Numbered from the stretch's first letter, positions 33,188 to 41,986 are shown. The stretch is DNA of 44,865 bases from Wohlfahrtiimonas populi (GCF_002006795.1 NZ_MVDN01000004.1:37887-82751), one strand, 5' to 3'. Made by a program: numbers and translations. The notes: generated from the letters alone by a model not told the origin.

Positions 33188-34309
33188 TTAGTTAGCCATA
33201 ACAATTTTTTCAAGCGCACCTTCATTTTCCAACTTCTTGATTTTAGATGGACCGTAGAAAATAATCGCAATCAACACTATGCCCACATAACCTGCAATCG
33301 GATAGAAATAACCCATCAACTGAATGAAGCCCACAAAACTAATGCCATAACCAATAATCAACGTTACCAAAATAAATATGCGTGATTTCTGTGTTTCCAT
33401 TGCAACATAGCGAGATATGAATACATAGAACATGCTCACAGCTGTACTATAGATCATCGCCAATGCAACCATGCTCAATGCTGAACTCAAATGTGGTGCA
33501 TAAGTATTCATGATCTGTAATGAAGGCATTTGTGCCAATGTTTCAACAGTTGGTGCGATTGTTTTGATTTGTGCGAACAATGCAAAGTGACCCATTGCTA
33601 ATACACCACCGATGATTAAACCGCCTAAAGCACCGCCTAGACGCGCAACTTTTGGATCTTTCTCTTCACCACCAATTACTAATGACATACCAACACCTGC
33701 AACAGTCATCATCGTTACGTGGTTAATCGCAGCCATCCACCAGTTTGGTAATGTATCTGGCAATGTTTTACCCACAGCAATCACGTAATCATTCAATTCT
33801 GCAAATGTTTCTGTTTGGTTGGATAAGCCTTGATAAATCATGATGGATAACAAGCCAATTAAGATAGGTGTAATCATACCAATCACTAAGATAATTTTAC
33901 GTAAGCGCAACATTAAAGTACCGATCACCAACAATGTCATGATCAATGAGCCCTGCCAATAAGGCATGTTATATTGCTGTTGGAACAATGCGCCACTGCC
34001 TGATAACATGATGATACCAGTACCTAACATCATGATGATGATTAATACATCCACAAATTTACCAACTTTTTTACCGCCCACTAAATAAACTGCTTCTTTA
34101 TAGTTTTTGGATTGTAAGCGCTGCCCTAAGCCTGTAACAAAGTAACCCACAATGCCATATAAAACTGTTGCAAGTAGTACACCTGTAGTACCATCTAATC
34201 CAAATGATGTGTAATAAAAGAATGGTTCCATGCCAGAGGCATTGCCCGCACCTACGACGACGCTCGCATAAGCAAAGCCGACGATTAAAATTTCTAAAAG
34301 CTTCTTCAT
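33188..34309 (-). CDS. YkvI-like membrane protein, putative amino-acid transporter
   Basis: 373 residues with about ten hydrophobic segments starting LLEILIVGFAYASVVVGAGNASG, where the broken first helix with GAGxASG resembles the substrate/sodium site of LeuT-fold carriers. The family (YkvI in Bacillus) is uncharacterised. It is divergent from the amaB-like gene across a 350-base control region, with a strong GAGGAGG ribosome site. From this position I infer uptake or export of a substrate of the catabolic cluster such as lysine or pipecolate; nothing in the sequence proves it. Confidence 0.72.
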   Translation of the reverse strand: MKKLLEILIVGFAYASVVVGAGNASGMEPFFYYTSFGLDGTTGVLLATVLYGIVGYFVTGLGQRLQSKNYKEAVYLVGGKKVGKFVDVLIIIMMLGTGIIMLSGSGALFQQQYNMPYWQGSLIMTLLVIGTLMLRLRKIILVIGMITPILIGLLSIMIYQGLSNQTETFAELNDYVIAVGKTLPDTLPNWWMAAINHVTMMTVAGVGMSLVIGGEEKDPKVARLGGALGGLIIGGVLAMGHFALFAQIKTIAPTVETLAQMPSLQIMNTYAPHLSSALSMVALAMIYSTAVSMFYVFISRYVAMETQKSRIFILVTLIIGYGISFVGFIQLMGYFYPIAGYVGIVLIAIIFYGPSKIKKLENEGALEKIVMAN

Positions 34310-34424
34310 TCCTATCCTCCTCAGCGGTGTTCTCTACTGATATTTTTTTGAGTTTCATACCATCAATTAGTGTGAAAACTTTAGGAAATCACTGCTAATC
34401 AACTGTTTTAAATGAAATCTATAA

Positions 34425-34486
34425 ATCTTTTGACCTACATCAGGTTATTCGATCATCACTTTTTCATACCAAAAGTGTCAAAAGAT
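34425..34486. promoter_or_regulatory. inverted repeat in the YkvI/amaB control region
   Basis: ATCTTTTGAC at 34425-34434 is the exact reverse complement of GTCAAAAGAT at 34477-34486, with 42 bases between; a third near-copy GTCAAAGAT lies at 34529-34537. The three sites fit repeated operator half-sites between two divergent genes. Confidence 0.5.
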
Positions 34487-34559
34487 ATGAATTCAGAACT
34501 TTATGAATTTTTTTCCTAGCAATGCTAAGTCAAAGATTAATAAAGAATTTATGATTATC

Positions 34560-34591
34560 ATTCCCAAAAGGAATAACTCTGTGCATATAGT
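34560..34591 (+). promoter_or_regulatory. possible LysR-type site and -10 of amaB
   Basis: ATTCC (34560-34564) and GGAAT (34570-34574) form a dyad of LysR-box size, and TATAGT lies at 34586-34591. The dyad would overlap the -35 region, which lacks a consensus, as expected for an activated promoter. Downstream, CGTAGTA (34607-34613) and TACTACG (34635-34641) can form a hairpin in the leader just before the ribosome site. The rest of 34310-34659 holds no gene. Confidence 0.4.
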
Positions 34592-34659
34592 TCGTTTGTC
34601 TAGATTCGTAGTAAAGCTGTAGGATCAAGCCATCTACTACGCAACAAAGGAAAATTGAC

Positions 34660-36159
34660 ATGGATATTTCAACAAAAGTATTAAACAAGTTAGGCATTTC
34701 AGATGCAGTATTGAATGGCGGTACACACGAAGTTCACAGCCCATTAGATGGCGCAGTGATCGCAAAACTTAAATTTATCGATGAAGCAGCAACAGATAAA
34801 ATCATTGATGATGCACATGATGCATTTTTGGAATGGCGCACAGTACCTGCACCAATCCGCGGTGAATTGGTTCGTGTATTGGGTGAAGTATTGCGCGAGC
34901 ATAAAGAAGATCTAGCAGCTGTTATCACTTTAGAAGCAGGTAAAATTCAATCAGAAGCATTGGGTGAAGTTCAAGAAATGATTGATATCTGTGACTTTGC
35001 AGTGGGTTTATCTCGCCAATTGTACGGCTTGACAATCGCTTCAGAGCGCCCTGGTCACCACATGCGTGAAACATGGCATCCTTTAGGTGTTGTGGGCGTA
35101 ATCACAGCATTTAACTTCCCGATGGCTGTTTGGTCTTGGAACTCTGCATTGGCATTGATCTGTGGTAACCCTGTTGTTTGGAAACCTTCAGAAAAAACGC
35201 CTTTGACAGCATTGGCTTGCCAAGCAGTATTTGAAAAAGCAGTGGCACGTTTTGGTTCAGCACCAAAAAACTTATCACAATTAGTGATGGGTGCACGTAA
35301 CTGCGGTAACGCAATCGTTGAAAACCACAAAGTAGCACTAGTAAGCGCAACAGGTAGTACTCGCATGGGTCGTGAAATCGGTCCTAAAGTTGCAGCACGC
35401 TTTGGTCGCTCTATCCTAGAATTGGGCGGTAACAACGCAATGATCTTAACTGAATCAGCAGATTTAGAATTAGCAGTTCGCGCAATTCTATTCAGTGCTG
35501 TAGGTACAGCAGGCCAACGTTGTACAACACTTCGTCGCTTGATCATTCACAAATCAGTGAAAGCACAAGTATTAGAGCGTTTGAAAGCATCTTACAACAC
35601 TGTGCCTGTAGGTTCACCGCGTGATACAAGCAACCTAGTTGGACCATTAATTGATAAAGGTTCATTCGATGAAATGCAATCAGCATTGGCAAGAGCAAAA
35701 GCTTCTGGCGGTGTTGTTCACGGTGGCGAACGCGTATTAGCAGCTGAAATGCCAAATGCATACTACGTAAAACCTGCAATCGTTGAAATGCCTGAACAAA
35801 ATGAAGTCGTGGAAACAGAAACATTCGCACCAATCCTTTATGTGATGGAATATGAAAACTTTGCAGATGCAATGGCGATGAACAACGATGTACCACAAGG
35901 CTTATCATCATGTATCTTCACAAATGATGTAAGAGAAGCAGAATTCTTCCAATCTGCTGCGGGTAGCGATTGTGGTATTGCAAACGTGAACATCGGTACA
36001 AGTGGCGCTGAAATTGGCGGTGCATTTGGTGGTGAAAAAGAAACTGGCGGTGGCCGTGAATCTGGTTCAGATTCTTGGAAAGGTTACATGCGTCGCCAAA
36101 CTAACACGATCAACTATTCTCGTGAATTACCACTAGCGCAAGGCGTTAAATTCGATTAA
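34660..36159 (+). CDS. amaB: ALDH7-type L-aminoadipate-semialdehyde dehydrogenase (AmaB-like)
   Basis: 499-residue NAD(P)-dependent dehydrogenase. Catalytic C288 in GTAGQRCTTLRR and E254 in ILELGGNN are present, and the C-terminal pattern IANVNIGTSGAEIGGAFGGEKETGGGRESG is characteristic of the ALDH7/antiquitin branch. These enzymes oxidise L-2-aminoadipate 6-semialdehyde (in equilibrium with piperideine-6-carboxylate) to L-2-aminoadipate in lysine degradation. It has an AAGGAAA ribosome site. The DpkA-like and FAD oxidoreductase genes follow after a 151-base gap containing a hairpin. Its neighbours strengthen the pipecolate-pathway reading. Confidence 0.88.
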   Translation: MDISTKVLNKLGISDAVLNGGTHEVHSPLDGAVIAKLKFIDEAATDKIIDDAHDAFLEWRTVPAPIRGELVRVLGEVLREHKEDLAAVITLEAGKIQSEALGEVQEMIDICDFAVGLSRQLYGLTIASERPGHHMRETWHPLGVVGVITAFNFPMAVWSWNSALALICGNPVVWKPSEKTPLTALACQAVFEKAVARFGSAPKNLSQLVMGARNCGNAIVENHKVALVSATGSTRMGREIGPKVAARFGRSILELGGNNAMILTESADLELAVRAILFSAVGTAGQRCTTLRRLIIHKSVKAQVLERLKASYNTVPVGSPRDTSNLVGPLIDKGSFDEMQSALARAKASGGVVHGGERVLAAEMPNAYYVKPAIVEMPEQNEVVETETFAPILYVMEYENFADAMAMNNDVPQGLSSCIFTNDVREAEFFQSAAGSDCGIANVNIGTSGAEIGGAFGGEKETGGGRESGSDSWKGYMRRQTNTINYSRELPLAQGVKFD

Positions 36160-36171
36160 TGTAAATCTTCA

Positions 36172-36218
36172 CAGACTGCGAAGAGTGATTGCTCCCCTGC
36201 GTTGCTCTTCGCTGTTCT
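36172..36218 (+). other. hairpin in the amaB-dpkA gap
   Basis: GCGAAGAG (36178-36185) pairs with CTCTTCGC (36205-36212); outer CAGA/TCTG pairs extend the stem after a small internal loop. There is no T run, so it is more likely an mRNA processing or stability element, or a partial terminator, than a full terminator. Confidence 0.4.
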
Positions 36219-36310
36219 GGCCATCTATTAAAGAGCTATATCAATAGCCGAATAATCAAAAACTACCGAGGAAACAATTGGATGATTAAAACATCCATCA
36301 GGAGGAGAGA

Positions 36311-37321
36311 ATGCAAATCTCTATTAATCAACTACAGGAGCTTGTCGAGAAAATTTTAGATAGCAGAGGTTTTTCCAAACCTCAACGTGATGCTATTACT
36401 CAAAACCTCATCACAGCACAAGTTTCAGAATGTCATTCACATGGTGTATGGCGCTTATTAGAGTTAATTAAAAATCTAGATAAAGGGATGTTGAATCCAA
36501 CTGCAATCCCTCAAATTACCCAAAATAAAGGCGCTGTTATTCGCGTAGATTGCCAAATGACAGCAGCACAATATGGTCATCAAGTTGGTATTCCATTACT
36601 GATCGAACGTGCAAAAGGGTTAGGCATCGCACTATTAGCCGTGAATCATTGCATCCACTTTTCAGCACTTTGGGTGGAATTAGAGGAATTAACCAAACAT
36701 AATTTAGTTGGCTTAGCCATGACAACAAGCCATGCTTGGGTTGCACCACATGGTGGTACAATGCCTTTATTAGGCACTAACCCATTTGCATTTGCATGGC
36801 CTCGCACAAATATTGATCGCCCTTATATTTTTGACTTCGCAACGAGTGCAACAGCACGTGGTGAAATCCAACTGCATGCACGCAACAATACACAATTACC
36901 TAATGATGTCGCAATTGATGCCAATGGCAAACCAACCAATGATCCTAATGAAGCCCTAAAAGGCGCAATGCTTGCATTTGGTGGACACAAAGGTACTGCT
37001 ATTTCCACAATGATCGAATTGATGGCTGGCCCATTGATCAATGACCTCACAAGCCAAGAATCACAGAAAGCAGCCAAAGATGGCGCAGCTTTACCGTATG
37101 GTGGTGAAATCATCATTGCGATTGATCCTGAAATTATTTTAGGTACAGACAGACAAAGTGCAGCACAACGCGCAGAAGATTACCTCAATCAATTCAGCCA
37201 AGCAGGTGTTCGTTTACCTTCCGAAAGACGTTTTGATGCTCGTGATCAAAACCGACAGCAAGGCACAATCAACATTGACGATACATTGATTGAAAATCTC
37301 AAAACATTGATTAGGAATTAA
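36311..37321 (+). CDS. dpkA: Ldh/DpkA-family piperideine-2-carboxylate reductase
   Basis: 336-residue NAD(P)H-dependent reductase of the type-2 malate/lactate dehydrogenase family. Seen: SECHSHGVWRLLELI with the catalytic histidine, AVNHCIHFSALWVELEEL and FGGHKGTAISTMIELMAG. The HFSALW motif is typical of the DpkA branch, which reduces delta1-piperideine-2-carboxylate to L-pipecolate and delta1-pyrroline-2-carboxylate to proline. GGAGGAG lies just before the ATG. It sits two bases before the FAD oxidoreductase gene. Other Ldh-family substrates remain possible, but the amaB neighbour supports this one. Confidence 0.82.
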   Translation: MQISINQLQELVEKILDSRGFSKPQRDAITQNLITAQVSECHSHGVWRLLELIKNLDKGMLNPTAIPQITQNKGAVIRVDCQMTAAQYGHQVGIPLLIERAKGLGIALLAVNHCIHFSALWVELEELTKHNLVGLAMTTSHAWVAPHGGTMPLLGTNPFAFAWPRTNIDRPYIFDFATSATARGEIQLHARNNTQLPNDVAIDANGKPTNDPNEALKGAMLAFGGHKGTAISTMIELMAGPLINDLTSQESQKAAKDGAALPYGGEIIIAIDPEIILGTDRQSAAQRAEDYLNQFSQAGVRLPSERRFDARDQNRQQGTINIDDTLIENLKTLIRN

Positions 37322-37323
37322 AA

Positions 37324-38634
37324 ATGACAACTTCTCAACATGCATTTAAATATGAAAACCTATGGCACACATTAGTTGAAGATAAAGTTTCTTTCACACC
37401 ACTTCAAAATAATGAAACAGTAGATGTTTGTATCGTTGGTGCAGGTTTCACAGGATTATCCGCAGCCATTCATTTAGCAGAACAAGGTAAATCTGTTGTG
37501 ATTTTAGAAGCTCAACATGTGGCTTTCGGCGGTAGTGGTCGTAACGTTGGCTTAGTGAATGCAGGTACATGGAATAAGCCTGATTTCATGGTGGATATTC
37601 TCGGTAAAGAAATGGGTGAAAACTTAGTGGCAGCATTGGGTGATGCACCAAAGTTAGTATTCTCCATCATTCAAAAATATGGCATTGATGCACAGCAACA
37701 ACAAGTTGGCACATTGCACATGGCTCACAGTGAAAAAGGTGTACCAGAATTACAAGATCGCTATGAACAATTAACACGCCGTGGTGCGCCTGTTGAGCTA
37801 TTAACAGGTGCTCGCATGGAAGAATATTCTGGCAGTAAAAAAATTCCTGCAGCATTATTGGATCACCGCGCAGGTACTGTGAATCCATTTGCTTATGCAA
37901 CTGGTTTAGCGAAAACAGCAGATAAATTGGGCGTAAAAATCTTTGAAAACTCTCCAGTGGCTTCTGTGAACTGTGAAAAGGCTGGTGAATGGGTTGTAAC
38001 AGCATTGGGTCATACTGTTCGCGCTGAGAAAGTCATCATTGCTACAAATGCTTATGCAGAAGGTGAATTATCAGAATATCGTAAAGCAGTTTACAGTGGT
38101 TATTATTACCAAGTAGCTTCTGAGCCAATGGGTGAAGCTGGTGTAACTGTTCTACCTTATAAGCAAGGCTCTTGGGATACACGCTTAGTATTGAGTAGTA
38201 TTCGTTTGGATAAAGATGGTCGCTTAATTTTAGGTAGTATGGGACGAGCACTCAATAAGCCTGATTGGTATCTCAAAACTTGGGCAGATCGCATTCAGCA
38301 ACATTACTTCCCACAGCTTGGTACTAAAATGAATTGGCAATATAGCTGGTGTGGCCGCATTGGTTTTACTGATAACCATACACCAAAAGTATTTGAACCA
38401 GCACCAGGTTTAATTACAGCGATTGGTTATAATGGCCGTGGGATTACAACAGGCACATTGATCGGTAAATTGTTTGCAGATCATTTGACTGATCAAGAAA
38501 TGGCACCGATTCCATTACCATTCTTCTCTTCTGTGGATCAATCTAAATGCAACTACTCACAGATGAAATCCCTCTTCATTGAATCAGGATTCACGATGTA
38601 CCATTTAGGTCAATGCTTGAAAGTGATTCGTTGA
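37324..38634 (+). CDS. FAD-dependent amino-acid oxidoreductase (AmaA/AmaD-like)
   Basis: 436-residue DAO-fold flavoprotein. The N-terminal Rossmann motif is VDVCIVGAGFTGLSAAIHLAEQ (G39, G41, G44) with the ribose-binding acid E62 in VVILEA; GGSGRNVGLVNAG binds the flavin, and the C-terminal GYNGRGITTGTLIGK closes the FAD site. Within a lysine/pipecolate cluster it is most likely either an L-pipecolate oxidase (AmaA role) or a D-lysine oxidase (AmaD role); I cannot decide between them from sequence. Its ribosome site overlaps the dpkA stop, so the two are coupled. Confidence 0.8.
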   Translation: MTTSQHAFKYENLWHTLVEDKVSFTPLQNNETVDVCIVGAGFTGLSAAIHLAEQGKSVVILEAQHVAFGGSGRNVGLVNAGTWNKPDFMVDILGKEMGENLVAALGDAPKLVFSIIQKYGIDAQQQQVGTLHMAHSEKGVPELQDRYEQLTRRGAPVELLTGARMEEYSGSKKIPAALLDHRAGTVNPFAYATGLAKTADKLGVKIFENSPVASVNCEKAGEWVVTALGHTVRAEKVIIATNAYAEGELSEYRKAVYSGYYYQVASEPMGEAGVTVLPYKQGSWDTRLVLSSIRLDKDGRLILGSMGRALNKPDWYLKTWADRIQQHYFPQLGTKMNWQYSWCGRIGFTDNHTPKVFEPAPGLITAIGYNGRGITTGTLIGKLFADHLTDQEMAPIPLPFFSSVDQSKCNYSQMKSLFIESGFTMYHLGQCLKVIR

Positions 38635-38659
38635 ATCACGTTAAAAGCACTTGAGTATC

Positions 38660-38686
38660 GATCTTCTCGCCGATGGCGAGAAGATC
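38660..38686. other. perfect hairpin after the FAD oxidoreductase gene
   Basis: 12-base-pair stem GATCTTCTCGCC (38660-38671) with 38675-38686, loop GAT, between convergent genes. Neither side has a T run, so terminator function is doubtful; it could protect both 3' ends. Confidence 0.5.
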
Positions 38687-38712
38687 AAAATATAATAATC
38701 AGCGAGAAAATA

Positions 38713-39630
38713 TTATTCTTCAGGTAAGTACTTTGGATCTTTGCCTAAATAATTCAAAATCCACTCACGAATAATTTTAACTTTAGGCTCAGCTGAATGG
38801 CTTTTGAGATAAGCCATATAATAAGAGCCAACACCCGTTAAACGATGGGAAGATGCTGGCACTAAGCACCCGTGTTTCAAATCTGCTTCCACTAAAATTT
38901 TTGGCACCAATGCCAAGCCACAGCCCGTTTTCGCAGCACTGATGCAAGATGACCAACGTTCAAATAACAATGATCGATAACCATCCGGATAAATTTGATT
39001 GAAGCGCTCAAAGAATTGATCCCAAGTATTTAAACGGGAGCGGCATTCAATCAAACGCGTATTAAAGTAAATATCAATTTCTGGCTTGCCTTTATTGCGC
39101 TCCAAAACTTCTGGATTGCACACAGGAATCATCTCTTCATCGAACAATTCAATGGATTCCATACCATGCCAACCGCCATAACCATAAACAAAAGCAACAT
39201 CTACATCCACTTCGACTGGATCATACGGCATCATCTGCTCATAAAATGAGAGCTGCACATCGCCATAGTGTGCAGTAAAGCCTTTCAAGGCTTTCACCAA
39301 CCAAGCAGAACATAATGATGGATGCGATGCAATGCGGATCACATCTTCAAATGTGCCGTAAGACAACATCTCCTTCGATGTTTCCTCGATCTTGTGCAAG
39401 ATTGTATTCACATGGGCAAGATATGTGCTGCCTGCTGGGGATAATTCTAATTTCTGTCGGTTACGTACAAATAGCTGAACTTGTAGGCTACTTTCCAGTA
39501 AAGCCACTTGCTTACTGATGGCACTTTGCGTCAGATTCAATTCTGCTGCTGCTAAGGTAAAACTTAAGTGCTTAGCTGATACTTGGAAACACCGCATTGT
39601 ATGCGTTGTTGGTAAATATAAACGACTCAT
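38713..39630 (-). CDS. LysR-family transcriptional regulator
   Basis: 305 residues. N-terminal winged helix-turn-helix (about 8-67): TMRCFQVSAKHLSFTLAAAELNLTQSAISKQVALLE, then a linker helix and a substrate-binding domain, most like the GcvA/AmpR branch (WDQFFERF, SAAKTGCGLALVP). I chose ATG at 39630 (MSRLYLP) because the AGAGGA sits nine bases before it; ATG at 39639 would overlap that site. It is convergent with the catabolic genes and is the obvious candidate regulator of them; that is inference. Confidence 0.9.
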   Translation of the reverse strand: MSRLYLPTTHTMRCFQVSAKHLSFTLAAAELNLTQSAISKQVALLESSLQVQLFVRNRQKLELSPAGSTYLAHVNTILHKIEETSKEMLSYGTFEDVIRIASHPSLCSAWLVKALKGFTAHYGDVQLSFYEQMMPYDPVEVDVDVAFVYGYGGWHGMESIELFDEEMIPVCNPEVLERNKGKPEIDIYFNTRLIECRSRLNTWDQFFERFNQIYPDGYRSLLFERWSSCISAAKTGCGLALVPKILVEADLKHGCLVPASSHRLTGVGSYYMAYLKSHSAEPKVKIIREWILNYLGKDPKYLPEE

Positions 39631-39743
39631 CTTCTCCATTCCTCTTTTCCATTGCTGGATATTTTTATCTATCTTTGTTAAATAAATCTAACAAATTAAT
39701 GCTTTTGCATGCAACATGTATAACATGGCTTTTAAACTATACG

Positions 39744-39862
39744 CAAATCGAAATATTTAGCATTGCAATAAATTTCAAAACGACCATATTGCTCAAAGCA
39801 ATGGTTGATATAGCAGATCATAACTTTATGATATTCTTTAAATGATAGAATGCATGATTTGT
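39744..39862 (-). pseudogene. relic of the NYN/PIN-like gene with internal deletion
   Basis: Two blocks match the gene at 32359-33036. One, about 39744-39793, aligns with 32703-32755 (both contain AATAAATTTCAAA and CATATTGCTCAAAG). The second, about 39808-39842, aligns with 32899-32933 (both contain CTTTATGATATTCTTT). Roughly 140 bases of the parent are missing between them, and the frame is kept across the joint: FKEYHKVMICY runs into HCFEQYGRFEIYC. Both ends of the gene are lost and the acidic YSNDKDF is changed to YCNAKYF, so it cannot be an active enzyme. The rest of 39640-39911 is AT-rich with no other gene. Confidence 0.75.
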
Positions 39863-39911
39863 TTATTCTGACTAAAACATCTGCGTTATATCGAATAATT
39901 ATGAGGTTGTT

Positions 39912-40826
39912 ATGAAAAACTACAATATTGAAAATCAACAATTTGTGTTGACAGAATCCGCAGATGCTTATCTACGTTTCATACCTTTTTCAAGCTTGCC
40001 ACAAGCAGAAAATGATACTGGCTTAGCACAATTAACTGAACGAGTTTTAATGGCTAAACATGATGCGTTTATTGGCCATTATACGGACTATATACTGTTC
40101 AGCTTGACGCTTAAAAACCATGATGATTTCAATAATAACGAAGCGATTGTAATGATTATTTATAAAAATTATACGCTCTTTTTCTATGACGAAACGCTCA
40201 CAACAGCAGAGATTTATGTCGATCACATTAACTACATGCTTAAGCAATTGACAGATTCCTCTCTTCCTAATTTGCTGATTCCTTATATATTGATTCGCTA
40301 TGACTTATTAACAGATCGTAGATTTTTAATGGAGATCGAGAATACAATTTTAGATATTGAAGTATCTTTTAGTCATAAATTGGTAGATCCACAAAATAAA
40401 ATTTTATCATTGCGCAAAATCCTCTCTAATTATAAGCACCATTATTTATCATTATCTGATTTGATGGAAGATATGATGGGAAATAATTCTAATCTTCTAG
40501 GTAATGAAGTTGACCAAAATTATCAAAGACTTTCAAATAAATTAACTCGCCTATATAAGTACACAGAGATGTTAAGCGAATATGTCTCTCAAGTGAATGA
40601 TCGCTATCGTGCCCAGATGGATCTCAATTTAAATAAAATAATGAAAACATTCACTATTATTTCGGTAATTTTTATGCCCTTAACCTTGATTGTAGGTTGG
40701 TATGGTATGAATTTTGACATACCTGAATTAAAGTCGAAATATGGCTATTTATATGTGACTGGATTATCGATTTTTATGCTCATTGCTTCACTTTTGTACA
40801 TAAAAAAACGTGGATTTTGGGATTAA
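39912..40826 (+). CDS. corA: CorA-like divalent cation channel
   Basis: 304 residues. A long cytosolic N-terminal part is followed by a helical stalk (about 165-240, LRKILSNYKHHYLSLSDLMEDMM) and two C-terminal membrane helices (about 242-262 and 278-296). The selectivity signature GMNF is at 265-268 (GWYGMNF), typical for CorA magnesium/cobalt channels. GAGGT precedes the ATG. It is AT-rich (one sampled 60-base stretch is 28% GC). It is a single-gene unit; there is no clear T-run terminator on its own strand. The N-terminal domain is divergent, so the transported ion is inferred. Confidence 0.88.
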   Translation: MKNYNIENQQFVLTESADAYLRFIPFSSLPQAENDTGLAQLTERVLMAKHDAFIGHYTDYILFSLTLKNHDDFNNNEAIVMIIYKNYTLFFYDETLTTAEIYVDHINYMLKQLTDSSLPNLLIPYILIRYDLLTDRRFLMEIENTILDIEVSFSHKLVDPQNKILSLRKILSNYKHHYLSLSDLMEDMMGNNSNLLGNEVDQNYQRLSNKLTRLYKYTEMLSEYVSQVNDRYRAQMDLNLNKIMKTFTIISVIFMPLTLIVGWYGMNFDIPELKSKYGYLYVTGLSIFMLIASLLYIKKRGFWD

Positions 40827-40910
40827 CATCATACTTCAACCCTATCCTCCATCTTATATGCTCGACATTTAGCATGCCCCTGCCGAGTGATGCAAATTAT
40901 TTTACATCCA

Positions 40911-40936
40911 TAAAAAAGCGGTGTTGCCACCGCTTT
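40911..40936 (-). terminator. terminator of the diaminopentanoate-dehydrogenase-like gene
   Basis: Stem AAAGCGGTG (40915-40923) with CACCGCTTT (40928-40936), loop TTGC, followed on the minus strand by a T run. Confidence 0.85.
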
Positions 40937-40963
40937 CTGAGATTTGTCTAAATTCGTGCAGAA

Positions 40964-41986
40964 TTAATCCACATAAAACTCCATTGGATAAGTCATGTAG
41001 CCCACTTCTTCCAATTTATCGACAGTAATGAATCCTGCTGGCGCATTCAACACTGAAGGAATACGATTCACGGCTGTTGCACAAGTATGCGCCACTGTAT
41101 CAGGCTTCTGTACGGAGAAAACTACATCAGGCTCACCGATGATCTTCCAATCACAGCGATCACCTTCGCCTTCACCATATACATTGCCAACACATTGCAC
41201 AACTAATTCAATGCCTTGATGTGTTTGAATTGTTGTGACAGCGCTCATCCCTGTTGCAAAGCCTGCTTTGATTGTTGCACCCATTGTTTCTGAATAGATG
41301 TCTTTATCCAAGATGATTGGCACACTCTTTTGACTGATGCTTGCAATTGTCCAACGCATTTTTGCACATAAAGATTCAGCTGCATTCCACATATAAGATG
41401 GGAAGCTTTCCGCAGATGCAATCTCTTGATCAAATTGTTCAGCAGATAAACCCACGCCATGCGCTTTAGCCAGTGCCATTCCATAATGATCCACGTTATA
41501 GCTCACAACGCCTTCCATTCTTGTGATCTTATTCACGCCACCTGCGACTAAATATGGCATATTGATCCAATAAATATCCTGCATACCTGAGCCTGAAATC
41601 GTAATGCCACTTTCTTTTGCTAAACGATCTAAACGATTCGTTTCGGCAGGTGAAGTATTCCAAGGATAAATCGCTTCTTCACAAATTGTGATAACGTTCA
41701 CACCATTTTCTGCGCACAATTCAAAGAAAGAGTACATTTCTGGCATATAGCTGAATACTGTAACAATCGCAATATCTGCATCACATGAATCAAAAACACG
41801 CTGAGCATTGCTATCAATTTTAACACCAGTTTTATGGCCAAAATTCGCAAAATCACCAATATCCATGCCTTGTAATTCTGGCTTATTATCAATCGCCCCA
41901 ACAATCTCCACACCGTGATCACGTAAGTAACGCAACATCACTTCAGCCATTTTTCCACAACCATACTGAACAACACGAATTTTCAT
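40964..41986 (-). CDS. 2,4-diaminopentanoate dehydrogenase-like oxidoreductase
   Basis: 340-residue NAD(P)-binding protein of the dihydrodipicolinate-reductase-like fold. N-terminal Rossmann motif VVQYGCGKMAEVMLRYL, then VGAIDNKPELQGMDIG. The length and pattern fit the family of (2R,4S)-2,4-diaminopentanoate dehydrogenase, which in clostridia deaminates the product of ornithine aminomutase. It is too long and too different to be housekeeping DapB. No aminomutase or thiolase (OrtAB) is in view, so the true substrate may be another diamino acid. AGGAG lies before the ATG. Carbamate kinase is upstream on the same strand but has its own terminator. Confidence 0.7.
   Translation of the reverse strand: MKIRVVQYGCGKMAEVMLRYLRDHGVEIVGAIDNKPELQGMDIGDFANFGHKTGVKIDSNAQRVFDSCDADIAIVTVFSYMPEMYSFFELCAENGVNVITICEEAIYPWNTSPAETNRLDRLAKESGITISGSGMQDIYWINMPYLVAGGVNKITRMEGVVSYNVDHYGMALAKAHGVGLSAEQFDQEIASAESFPSYMWNAAESLCAKMRWTIASISQKSVPIILDKDIYSETMGATIKAGFATGMSAVTTIQTHQGIELVVQCVGNVYGEGEGDRCDWKIIGEPDVVFSVQKPDTVAHTCATAVNRIPSVLNAPAGFITVDKLEEVGYMTYPMEFYVD

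Noticed and set aside
35055-35546. 163-codon open frame on the minus strand inside the amaB-like gene
   Set aside because: Antisense to the catalytic domain of the dehydrogenase, with no start signals; explained by codon bias of the real gene.
38660-38686. Classical terminator between the FAD oxidoreductase and the LysR gene
   Set aside because: The stem is perfect but neither flank has a T run, so it is listed only as a hairpin.
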